Below the pieces are notes generated by a model. That model had not been told where the DNA came from and ran no database searches. It worked only from the letters and a program-made list of their open reading frames with translations. A program made the position numbers and the translations under genes. A DNA stretch of 64,000 nt, from contig UQTJ01000010.1 in NCBI GenBank assembly GCA_900544075.1, positions 1-64,000 of the forward strand, written 5' to 3'. The stretch comes from an uncultured Bacteroides sp. (lineage in GTDB: Bacteria; Bacteroidota; Bacteroidia; Bacteroidales; Bacteroidaceae). Positions 9,723 through 17,773 of the stretch are shown here, piece by piece (within the stretch, counting starts at the first letter, position 1; the number at the start of each line of letters is the position of its first letter).

Positions 9723-11177
9723 TTATGCGTCACCTAATGAGCCTAAATCTGACTTAACAAAACTTACACCTTCCACATGAGGACCTACATATATACCTCC
9801 CATATCACCGGTATGATACCACTTCGGCTTTCCCGGCATTTCGTCATATATAAGTTCTCCGTTGATCTTCAGATTCTCAAACCTTATATTCTTTATTCCA
9901 CGTTCTTCATTATATCCTTCAATGATAGAAAGCTCTGCATTATCCCCATTATATGAGATATTCCTGAAGAGAACGTTCTCTATCCCCCTACCCGGCGATT
10001 TGCAATATTTCTTGTTATAGAAGATGCGCAAATTAAGCAGCTGTCCCTGTCTGAAATTCTCAATCCTTATGTTCTCAAAACGTACATTTCGCACAAGATT
10101 ATCATCACCTGCGTTTATAGCCATACATCCCTGATAATTAATCTGTTTTTCCTTATGGTCAAGTATATCTATATTGATGTAATTCAGATTTTCCAGCACT
10201 TCCGGTTTGTCTGGATTGCCATGAATACCGATGAATATAGGATGAGCTACATCAGCCCAAAGAGTTGAATTTTTCATTGTAACGTTACAGCTTGGCCCCT
10301 CAAAGCCCAAACGAGTTCCATAAACCGTAGTACAGTCGTCCGAGTTACGACAAAATACCCCGTCGAAAGTAACGTTCCTGCTTGAAAACACATTCATTCC
10401 GTCACCCCAGCCATAATAGCTTATAACCTTTACGTTTCTGATTGTAACATTCTCTGAACCTCCCGTAGCACATTGAGTAGCGAATAATCCTTCCACATAA
10501 ACATTCCTGGAATTTGCTATTCTGATACCCATTTTCACTTTAGGGTCGATTATTCCCCTACCTATCAGTCTCACATCATGCACATTCTCTATGAGCATCT
10601 GACCTTTCATCACCGCTCCACCTGCAATATAGACTGTCTTTCCTGATTCTATTCTATATACACCATCCTTGAATTCATGAACTCCCGGACCGAAATAAAC
10701 CACATCCTTGGAGTTTTCAGATATATTATACTTGTCTATAGGATTGGCAAACAGATGCAGATTCCCGAAAATATCATCGTTCACCTCTACAGAAAGATTT
10801 GCGGGTTTATCTAACCTGAACATTAGTGTGCTGTCGTTCACAATAGAGTGAGATATTGAATAAGACAAAGGACGAACCTTTGCCTTATTAATATTCTCCG
10901 CCCTGCATACAATCTTTACTTCTACACTACCTTCAAAATCAAATGTTGCCATGGACGAGTTTCTTACATGATGTTTGGTATCAACCACTTCGTCCACATA
11001 TATCATATACGATGGAATTTGTGTCCAGTCTTTTTTATCTGTAAGCTTTACAAATACTTTAAATTTATCATTCAGAGTTGCACCTTCAGGAGCATTATAA
11101 GTCTTCAATGAAGAAGCAGCCGACACTATAGGAAATCCTAATAATATAATAACAAAAATTACATATATCTTTTTCAT
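9723..11177 (-). CDS. Right-handed beta-helix glycoside hydrolase, GH28/GH49-like (paralogue A)
   Basis: A 484-residue secreted protein with a signal peptide (MKKIYVIFVIILLGFPIVSA; an in-frame ATG two codons earlier at 11183 is possible). An N-terminal beta-sandwich of about 150 residues is followed by a pectinase-like beta-helix with repeated short strands (ENVHDVRLIGRGIID, SRNVYVEGLF, SENVTIRNVKV). The clan GH-N active-site layout can be seen: YGWGDGM with Asp259, NSDDC with Asp280/Asp281, and GIHG with His319. The sandwich-plus-helix layout is closer to GH49 than to plain GH28, but the family cannot be fixed by eye. It has a close paralogue at 11276-12661 sharing HLHLFANP, ALWADVAHP-like and YQGCMA blocks. 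With the lyase upstream it suggests attack on a uronic-acid-containing polysaccharide (inference). Confidence 0.72.
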   Translation of the reverse strand: MKKIYVIFVIILLGFPIVSAASSLKTYNAPEGATLNDKFKVFVKLTDKKDWTQIPSYMIYVDEVVDTKHHVRNSSMATFDFEGSVEVKIVCRAENINKAKVRPLSYSISHSIVNDSTLMFRLDKPANLSVEVNDDIFGNLHLFANPIDKYNISENSKDVVYFGPGVHEFKDGVYRIESGKTVYIAGGAVMKGQMLIENVHDVRLIGRGIIDPKVKMGIRIANSRNVYVEGLFATQCATGGSENVTIRNVKVISYYGWGDGMNVFSSRNVTFDGVFCRNSDDCTTVYGTRLGFEGPSCNVTMKNSTLWADVAHPIFIGIHGNPDKPEVLENLNYINIDILDHKEKQINYQGCMAINAGDDNLVRNVRFENIRIENFRQGQLLNLRIFYNKKYCKSPGRGIENVLFRNISYNGDNAELSIIEGYNEERGIKNIRFENLKINGELIYDEMPGKPKWYHTGDMGGIYVGPHVEGVSFVKSDLGSLGDA

Positions 11178-11203
11178 AAGCATAACTCTTAAAATTTATA
11201 CAG

Positions 11204-11211
11204 CAAAATTA
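11204..11211 (-). promoter_or_regulatory. Putative -7 promoter element for beta-helix paralogue A
   Basis: The minus strand reads TAATTTTG (TAnnTTTG) in the 98-base gap between the two beta-helix genes, 27 bases upstream of the start at 11177. It implies that paralogue A can be transcribed on its own as well as by read-through from the lyase and paralogue B. No convincing -33 element was seen. Confidence 0.4.
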
Positions 11212-11275
11212 TACTCGTATGTTGGTTGTGTATATAAAATATGTATCAATATATGACTAACTTGTAACAATACAA

Positions 11276-12661
11276 TCATTTTACAACAACATTCTCCACA
11301 AACTCATTTATCAGGAAATAATCAAGCCCTTTGAGTTTCTTTCCGTTAATCCATATATCCTCAAAAGTGATATTCCTTGCTATTCTGTCTTTATCGAATC
11401 CGTAAATGACAGGACGGTTCTCACCTATGCCGTTGAATCTGATGTTTCTGAAAGTAAGTCCGTCTATTCCTCGTCCGGGAGCCTTGTCGTATTTTGGATT
11501 ATAGTTTACACGGATATTGAACATCATACCCTCCTGAATGCTTTCTATGCGTATATCCTCAAACAGGATGTTCCTTGCCAGATTTTTATCGCCGCAAACC
11601 ACAGCCATACATCCCTGATAAGGATAATCATCCTCATCGTGTTCCAATATGTCGATATTCTTGAATGAAAGGTTTTCTATATTCTCACCTATCTCAGCTT
11701 CCGGGTCACCATGACCACCAATGTTTATAGGATGAGCGATATCAGCCCAAAGCACAGCACGACGCACATTCACATTGTTTGTACCACCCCACCAGTTCCA
11801 GCGGTGATTGTAGAAAGCCATACAGTCGTCACTGTTACGCATAAAGATATTCTCGATATCAATATTCTGACAGCTCATCATATCTATACCGTCCGACCAT
11901 CCACGACAGCTGAAAGCCTTGAAATTTCTTACTGTAATATCCTTTGAACCACCTCCGAATATTGAATAATGGTCAGGATTGATAACAGTAATACCATCGA
12001 TATAAACATTCTTAGAGTCTGTAACCTCGATACCTCTAATACCTTTATAGATAATACCACGACCTATAATTCTTACATTCTCAGCATGGTCTACCAGAAG
12101 TTTAGCCTCAACAACAGCTCCCGGAGCAAGATACACTGTAGTATTGCTTGGAATACTTATCTGATTGTTAGGAAGGTCTTTTGGTCTGTGAGTTCCCGGA
12201 CCGAAATACATCACTCCTTCCTTGCTTTCAGTATAAACTTCTTTCTCTGCAGGATTTGCAAACAGATGTAGGTTGTGCAGACGGTCACCATTGAATTCTA
12301 CAGAAAGATACTGAGGTTTATCAAGAGTAAACAGAATACAGTTTTCCACCTGTTTATACTCAATACCTTTCGATTTTGGTCTGATATCCACAGTCTGGAT
12401 AATCCCATTGTTCTTCTTCACCATTACCTCCACAGGCTCGTCCATGTCGAACTGTACCATAGACGCATCCTGCACCCTGTCCATATCCACTTGTACTTTA
12501 TACTCGAATGTTTCCTTCCATTCTCCCCCTTTGGTTCTTACTCTTACGGTAAAGTCATCATTATGAGGGATTCCAGTTCTAAGACCTTCCGGATATGTAT
12601 AAAGTTGAGCCCTTAAACTTAAACACGTGAGCAATAATAATAACAGATTTAAAACTCTCAT
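11276..12661 (-). CDS. Right-handed beta-helix glycoside hydrolase, GH28/GH49-like (paralogue B)
   Basis: A 461-residue secreted paralogue of the neighbouring beta-helix protein. The start at 12661 gives a clean signal peptide (MRVLNLLLLLLTCLSLRAQ); an ATG at 12670 is in frame three codons earlier. Domain order is the same: N-terminal beta-sandwich, then parallel beta-helix. Candidate active-site residues sit at matching places: RGWSDGI with Asp257, NSDDC with Asp278/Asp279, GGHG with His317. It differs from paralogue A in having NHRWNWWGG after the Asp pair, an aromatic insert that could shape the substrate cleft. The start is only about 19 bases after the stop of the heparinase-like gene, so the two form an operon. 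Family and substrate are not certain; clan GH-N membership is the best guess. Confidence 0.72.
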   Translation of the reverse strand: MRVLNLLLLLLTCLSLRAQLYTYPEGLRTGIPHNDDFTVRVRTKGGEWKETFEYKVQVDMDRVQDASMVQFDMDEPVEVMVKKNNGIIQTVDIRPKSKGIEYKQVENCILFTLDKPQYLSVEFNGDRLHNLHLFANPAEKEVYTESKEGVMYFGPGTHRPKDLPNNQISIPSNTTVYLAPGAVVEAKLLVDHAENVRIIGRGIIYKGIRGIEVTDSKNVYIDGITVINPDHYSIFGGGSKDITVRNFKAFSCRGWSDGIDMMSCQNIDIENIFMRNSDDCMAFYNHRWNWWGGTNNVNVRRAVLWADIAHPINIGGHGDPEAEIGENIENLSFKNIDILEHDEDDYPYQGCMAVVCGDKNLARNILFEDIRIESIQEGMMFNIRVNYNPKYDKAPGRGIDGLTFRNIRFNGIGENRPVIYGFDKDRIARNITFEDIWINGKKLKGLDYFLINEFVENVVVK

Positions 12662-12679
12662 AAAAATCATATTATAGAA

Positions 12680-15409
12680 TTACTTTACAATACTAAAGTC
12701 TGTAGCTTTTTCCAGTTTATAATTCTTCCCCAACATCATAATTTCAATATCAGATGTTGATGTATACTTCCATCCATCTTTATCCAAATATACAAGCACA
12801 TCACCCGGTACAGAAGCCCTGATTTCCATTACTCCGCACTTGTAGTATGTACCGTTACCCATAAATACCAGCACCGGACTGCCCTCTTTTGTACGGCATA
12901 TGCTGTATGTGGATTTTGTTTCGGCATCCTCAGAACTGCAAAGATAAGAATTAGCGTCGGATGACAAAATCAAATCGCAGTTTCCGTTTTTTAGATTTAC
13001 CTTAACGGCCACATTACTGCCTGAGCCGCCTTCCGACTTAACCGAAGGATATTCAACCGAACTTATTGCCGAAGGAGATGATTTGGTTACAGGTTCAAAA
13101 ATACTTACGAACGGATGTGTCCATGCCTCACCCTTCTGACGTGCCACGAATGTCAGTGTAGGCTGTTTCTTTATATCGTACGGCATTCCTTTTATACGGC
13201 TTAGTCCTTCTGTCATAGGACTAAGTGCCGAGAACACTTCTCTGTCTTTCTCACCCTTCATCCACATATTCATGGTAATATCGTTCTTGTCGGGCATGTT
13301 TATGGTATATTCAGCCTTAATGTTTTTATCTGTCTGTGCACTTTTCTTATCGTAGATATATGAATAGGCATACAGATGTGCTCCGGCAAAGGCAAGTTCC
13401 TGCGTAGGTTGCAGGTTGAGGTCTGTTCCGTCGGCAGCCTTGAGTGTCATAACCTGTCCCATGTTGTGATAGAAATAATCGTGCATCTTGTCGCCACCTT
13501 CTACCTTTTTGCTACGGAATATGTCAACATAATAACCTGTAGAATCGGATGTGTTTATTATACCGTTCAGACGGGTCTGGTCTGAGTTTGATTCAGGCTC
13601 GCGGAAATACACCTCACTGTAGCTTACAGGCTGATAAGGTACTTTTGCTGCCGATGCAGGATACATGTTCCTAAGCTTGAAGGCATGATTGCTCTTCATC
13701 ACTGGGTATGAGGAGATACCGTCTACGCACACTGTGTTATGCGAAGGGAACTGGCTGTAATATTCCAAATAGTCAAGTCCGGAATATCCCATAGTACCTA
13801 TTCCTGCATCAGGTGCGAGCGGATAGCCCTTTCCGTAAAGTTCCATACTTATACCGTTGGCGTGCATATGATTGCCGTCGCTTCCGTTAAGTGAAATCAT
13901 AAGACTGTTTTCCCTGTTCATTCCGTTGCGCTGAACCAGCCAGCTTACGTTAGGAGAATAGAATGAAGGTGTGACATAGTCGTCTATTGTACCTGCCTTT
14001 GTTTTCGGGTTAAGTTTCAACGGTTTATCAGAGAAGAATGAAGATACGGCAACCGGCATTTTTACCTGTCCGTCGGACAGCTTTTCGGCATTGGGGTCAA
14101 AAAGTTTCAGCATTCGTGTGAAATGTTCTTCCTCATCTTTCTTACCGTGCTGCTGTGCATTGGCTATCATATATCTGAATATATCTGTACGCAGATACGA
14201 AGGATGTGTATCGCCAAAGCCTACCTGCATCATGTTAGGGAAGAGGTACTGAGGCATGGCGGACACAGCCTTGCTAATCACGGGAATATCTTTCGTAAGG
14301 TCACGTCCTAAGTTACGGTCGAACAGACTGACAAACTGTGCATAATCGCCTACTACCACACTACTGTAGCCCGGACATTCTGCCCATATACCTGTATTGC
14401 TGTCGTAGCCATATTCGGCCAGCTGTTTGAGCGACCATTGGCGGATTGATGAGCGGTTGATGATATAGTCTATATAGTATTCACGTCCTTTTCCGTCGGC
14501 GTAAAGGGAATTATCTTCAAGAATCAGTGCTATATCCATGACGAAACGTGCCTGCATAAGGTTCCAGTTGTTGTGAGGTACTCCGTTCGCGATGATATTC
14601 TCGGCCCATTTCTTGAAGGCAGAGGCATATATATCCATCTTTTCAGGCTTTGTCTCGCTAAGATATGTATAAAGGAAATCATAGAGTGGTACCAAGGACT
14701 TGATAATATCTTCGTGTATAACCTCGAAAGACGACATTCCAACAAGGGTCTGCTGATGCCCGTTGTTCAAATCTATTGGAACATTACGATAGTAAATACC
14801 TGTCATATAGGTGTCAAACACAGATGCCGCCATTGAGGCGTATTCCTCCTTGCCGGTGAGCCACCAAAGGAAAGCTGCATCACGCGCTATACCAGCAATT
14901 TCATTATTGATACTTTCTATAATTCTGCCAGTCTTGCTTATAGAGGCCCATTCAAAAGGCTCACCATTCAGTGACGTATTGGCAAGATACATTCCTTTGG
15001 TATCCTCATGATATGGAGTAATATCTTCCAGTTTTGGACGACGGTAAATAGTGGCATGGCTGCGTGCACCTGTGTACATCACCGTAGGTGCAGGAGCTTT
15101 TTCACCTCCGGCATGATCGTAATATTCACCTTTAATATATACATCTGTGGAATGAGATTTCCAGTACATCTGCAGTCTGGAAGTAAGCCACTCAGGACCT
15201 TTTGATGAATATTTCTCTACTCTTGATGTTAGACCGTCGAAAACATCTCTAGCCCATTTTTCTTTCTTGATAAGATTCAGAGTTTCCTTCTTGCCTGATT
15301 CTGTTGTATAGTATCGCGGATGAGAATTATTTATAAGTTCGCCAGCGACAGTTTCTATAAATGGTAACAGAAATAAAATTAAAACTAATGATAGAAGTTG
15401 TTTCTTCAT
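12680..15409 (-). CDS. Heparinase II/III-like polysaccharide lyase, large form
   Basis: A 909-residue secreted protein with a signal peptide (about residues 1-23). The N-terminal half is a predicted alpha/alpha toroid rich in helices (SINNEIAGIARDAAFLWWLTG; HNNWNLMQARFVMDIALIL). The C-terminal half carries the heparinase II/III beta-sandwich signature: GSDGNHMHANGISMELYGKG with His514 and His516, then PLAPDAGIG and HNTVCVDG. Related lyase families (PL12, PL15, PL17, PL21 and newer ones) attack uronic-acid glycans such as heparan sulfate or alginate. At 909 residues this one is longer than the roughly 650-780 usual for those families, with extra C-terminal beta-rich sequence, and I cannot place it in a family. 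It is the first gene of an operon with the two beta-helix enzymes. A 12-bp inverted repeat lies immediately before its start. Confidence 0.75.
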   Translation of the reverse strand: MKKQLLSLVLILFLLPFIETVAGELINNSHPRYYTTESGKKETLNLIKKEKWARDVFDGLTSRVEKYSSKGPEWLTSRLQMYWKSHSTDVYIKGEYYDHAGGEKAPAPTVMYTGARSHATIYRRPKLEDITPYHEDTKGMYLANTSLNGEPFEWASISKTGRIIESINNEIAGIARDAAFLWWLTGKEEYASMAASVFDTYMTGIYYRNVPIDLNNGHQQTLVGMSSFEVIHEDIIKSLVPLYDFLYTYLSETKPEKMDIYASAFKKWAENIIANGVPHNNWNLMQARFVMDIALILEDNSLYADGKGREYYIDYIINRSSIRQWSLKQLAEYGYDSNTGIWAECPGYSSVVVGDYAQFVSLFDRNLGRDLTKDIPVISKAVSAMPQYLFPNMMQVGFGDTHPSYLRTDIFRYMIANAQQHGKKDEEEHFTRMLKLFDPNAEKLSDGQVKMPVAVSSFFSDKPLKLNPKTKAGTIDDYVTPSFYSPNVSWLVQRNGMNRENSLMISLNGSDGNHMHANGISMELYGKGYPLAPDAGIGTMGYSGLDYLEYYSQFPSHNTVCVDGISSYPVMKSNHAFKLRNMYPASAAKVPYQPVSYSEVYFREPESNSDQTRLNGIINTSDSTGYYVDIFRSKKVEGGDKMHDYFYHNMGQVMTLKAADGTDLNLQPTQELAFAGAHLYAYSYIYDKKSAQTDKNIKAEYTINMPDKNDITMNMWMKGEKDREVFSALSPMTEGLSRIKGMPYDIKKQPTLTFVARQKGEAWTHPFVSIFEPVTKSSPSAISSVEYPSVKSEGGSGSNVAVKVNLKNGNCDLILSSDANSYLCSSEDAETKSTYSICRTKEGSPVLVFMGNGTYYKCGVMEIRASVPGDVLVYLDKDGWKYTSTSDIEIMMLGKNYKLEKATDFSIVK

Positions 15410-15410
15410 T

Positions 15411-15460
15411 GTATTACTTATAATTAATATTTTATTCTTTGATTGTTATATAAGTAATAC
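15411..15460 (-). promoter_or_regulatory. Perfect 12-bp inverted repeat in the leader of the heparinase-like gene
   Basis: GTATTACTTATA at 15411-15422 is matched exactly by TATAAGTAATAC at 15449-15460, with a 26-base AT-rich spacer. The element starts one base upstream of the lyase ATG (15409). In RNA it would form a hairpin next to the start codon; in DNA it could be a dimer-binding site for the membrane AraC regulator. The rest of the 215-base gap to 15625 is very AT-rich. It also holds a 10-bp inverted repeat (GGGTATTCTT at 15516-15525, its complement at 15590-15599), possibly the 3-prime end of the CotH-like gene's transcript. Confidence 0.4.
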
Positions 15461-15624
15461 GAATATACTAAAAAAAATACCTAAACAAAAAATCAATTTA
15501 TTTTATGTATAAATAGGGTATTCTTATGATATATATAAATACACTAGTATATTAAAATATTAAGCTACAAAGTGCATTTAATAACTCAAAAGAATACCCC
15601 AAAAACAGACGAAGACAATCTTGA

Positions 15625-17619
15625 TTACTTTAATAGCCTATCAAGTAAATTTGCTCGCTTCCTTGAAAGTTCTCTAATTCTTTCTATCTCCTTGCCATAA
15701 TTTTCTGCTGGCATTTTTGCCTCTGTACTATACTGATAATAGAAAGGCCATACAGTAAAATTAGCCTCAATAGCTTTGCTCATTTTCTGAGGGACTTCAT
15801 CAAGAACTCTATCTGTTACAGCCTGCAGTTCTGTTTTCTTAGAGTTCCATCTGTCGGAAACAAACTGTCTGAAAGTTTCATCCTCCCAAAACCTCCAGAA
15901 CCAGTCATATTCTACATATCTAGGCATCCAGAATCCCGCATAAATCATGAGACTTTCCAAAGGTGGATATTGACTGTGAGGTACACGTCTATCATTATCC
16001 CAACCTTTATCACAATCCCATATAGGCCCAAAGAATAGTTTGTCAACGCCTCTACGTTTATACATATAAGTACTTGCATATCCGTCAAGATCACCTACAA
16101 ACTCCTTTATAATTATAAAATCTGCAAGAGTTTTCTCATCAAAATACTTACGCCATCCATTCACTGGATCTTTAAAATTTTCACTATACAATGTTGCTTC
16201 CGCCTCATTTATAAAATTTGTTATATACTCATATTGAGCAGGGTCACAATCATCGTCCTTAGGATATTTGTATGACATCTGTATTTTTTTGTATGCTGAA
16301 TAATGATTTCCTTCATGCAAGTCTGTTTCTATCACATATCCTCCAGTAATCTTTGTTGGATCTGAGCCATCCGATTCTTCCAGTTTTTCTACACCAATAC
16401 GTCCGGAAGCCTGTTCCACCTGATCACTCATCTGATAAACTCCAAGATATTCACCATCCTTATAAGATCTTTTCCCTGTTGATACATCTGTATAATATCC
16501 TGTAATATATACATTCACATATTTAGATGCCGGGGTAAAGAGTACAGCCTTCTCATGATGATAAGACTCAGTAGGATTATAAAGAATTTTTGAATACTCA
16601 AATGCAATATGCGTACGAATCAGAGATTTATCCATATCCTGTGCTAACAATGTCCAGCTTTTTTCCTTTGCATGATTAAGACCTATAGGACTGAACTTCT
16701 CAGGGAATTTTATACGATAAGGCTTTTTAGGCAATATCCACGTTGAATTGCCCCTACCTCTCATTTCAACCGTTCCTTTCTCTTTACTGTTCCACCATCC
16801 ATCACCTGTAGCCTCAGGTGTTTTGTCATAAAGTTCAATCTCAGTATCTACATAATTATCCTTGTCTGTAATCTCTCTTTCAGGTTTAAAATGAAGGACT
16901 GCAAGTTCTCTGTTTATCTGTGGACAGTTCAAAGATATTTTGTACTCCTTTGTTTTTCCACTCTCCGCTTCTACTATTATCGTAAAGTCATCAGCAAAAG
17001 ATAATTTTGTTTCTCCTGAAACAATTTCATTTCCATTAACCAGAACTTTTGAGCCATTAATTTTAAAATCCGGTATCATCATTTCAGGTTCATTCCTGTC
17101 AATCCATTTCAAATACATTGCAGAAAATGTCATCGTCTTTACATCATATTTGAATTTCAGATCAGTGTTCAGTCCATTGACATTACCATTTATGGAAAAC
17201 GATAATAAATCACATGCATTACTTTTCAAACCCTCCTGAATGACCTCTACTACTACAGTTTCCGCATTCTCTGCCTTTAATTCTATCTCAGCCTTTCTTT
17301 CCAATGGATTGTTGTTTTTCTTTACACTTATCTTAAAATTATCTTCTTTTTTACCAACAATAAATCCGGGATTTACCCAGTCTTCATCACAGGAGATTGC
17401 GACATTTGCATCAGAAGTCACTGTAATAAAACAGTCACCGCCTTCGGAAGATATATTTACTACATTAGATGAAACCAATATTTCATCAACAGTCGGTTTC
17501 GTCCCAGGTTCATCAGGTACTATATTGTCATCTTTACACGACATTAAGCATATGTGTATGAATATAAATGATATAATAAAAAAATAAGTTGAAAGTTTAA
17601 TACTGCTATGTGTTTTCAT
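15625..17619 (-). CDS. BACON-domain CotH kinase-like surface lipoprotein
   Basis: A 664-residue lipoprotein: the signal ends HICLMSC with Cys28. An N-terminal BACON-like domain (about residues 45-130, with WVNPGFIVG and AETVVVEVIQEG) and a second beta domain (about 135-235) precede a CotH-type atypical kinase domain (about 245-640). Visible CotH features are VEMRGRGNSTWILPKKPYRI, LLAQDMDKSLIRTHIAFEYS, YLGVYQMSDQVE, GGYVIETDLHEG, DFIIIKEFVGDLDGY and FFGPIWDCDKGWDND. Spore-coat CotH phosphorylates proteins; the role of the Bacteroidota surface versions is not established as far as I know. It stands alone between the lyase cassette and the GH18 locus, separated from the latter by a strong terminator at 17688-17743, and has its own promoter. 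Phosphorylation of a surface protein or glycan is speculative. Confidence 0.82.
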   Translation of the reverse strand: MKTHSSIKLSTYFFIISFIFIHICLMSCKDDNIVPDEPGTKPTVDEILVSSNVVNISSEGGDCFITVTSDANVAISCDEDWVNPGFIVGKKEDNFKISVKKNNNPLERKAEIELKAENAETVVVEVIQEGLKSNACDLLSFSINGNVNGLNTDLKFKYDVKTMTFSAMYLKWIDRNEPEMMIPDFKINGSKVLVNGNEIVSGETKLSFADDFTIIVEAESGKTKEYKISLNCPQINRELAVLHFKPEREITDKDNYVDTEIELYDKTPEATGDGWWNSKEKGTVEMRGRGNSTWILPKKPYRIKFPEKFSPIGLNHAKEKSWTLLAQDMDKSLIRTHIAFEYSKILYNPTESYHHEKAVLFTPASKYVNVYITGYYTDVSTGKRSYKDGEYLGVYQMSDQVEQASGRIGVEKLEESDGSDPTKITGGYVIETDLHEGNHYSAYKKIQMSYKYPKDDDCDPAQYEYITNFINEAEATLYSENFKDPVNGWRKYFDEKTLADFIIIKEFVGDLDGYASTYMYKRRGVDKLFFGPIWDCDKGWDNDRRVPHSQYPPLESLMIYAGFWMPRYVEYDWFWRFWEDETFRQFVSDRWNSKKTELQAVTDRVLDEVPQKMSKAIEANFTVWPFYYQYSTEAKMPAENYGKEIERIRELSRKRANLLDRLLK

Positions 17620-17647
17620 AAGAAAATGTTCTACTCTACCAAGTTAA

Positions 17648-17655
17648 CAAAAATA
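17648..17655 (-). promoter_or_regulatory. Putative promoter of the CotH-like gene
   Basis: The minus strand reads TATTTTTG, matching TAnnTTTG, 28 bases upstream of the start at 17619. A TTTT stands 19 bases further upstream, close to the expected -33 TTTG. The position just after the terminator at 17688-17743 supports independent transcription of the CotH-like gene. Confidence 0.5.
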
Positions 17656-17687
17656 TTACTATATATAACTATTGAAAACAATATAAA

Positions 17688-17743
17688 AAAAGGAGGATGC
17701 ATGGTAAATCAATTAAAAAATTGACTTTAACGCTCCTCCTTTT
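17688..17743 (-). terminator. Rho-independent terminator after the GH18 (N-glycan-type) operon
   Basis: AAAAGGAGGA at 17688-17697 pairs with TCCTCCTTTT at 17734-17743. The loop contains a second small stem (TCAATT/AATTGA). On the minus strand the stem is followed by a run of T, so it ends transcripts of the LamG gene that stops at 17774; it can also work on the plus strand. It marks the 3-prime boundary of the operon starting at 30405. Confidence 0.75.
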
Positions 17744-17773
17744 ATCTAAATCAACAATCTATACTATAAATAA

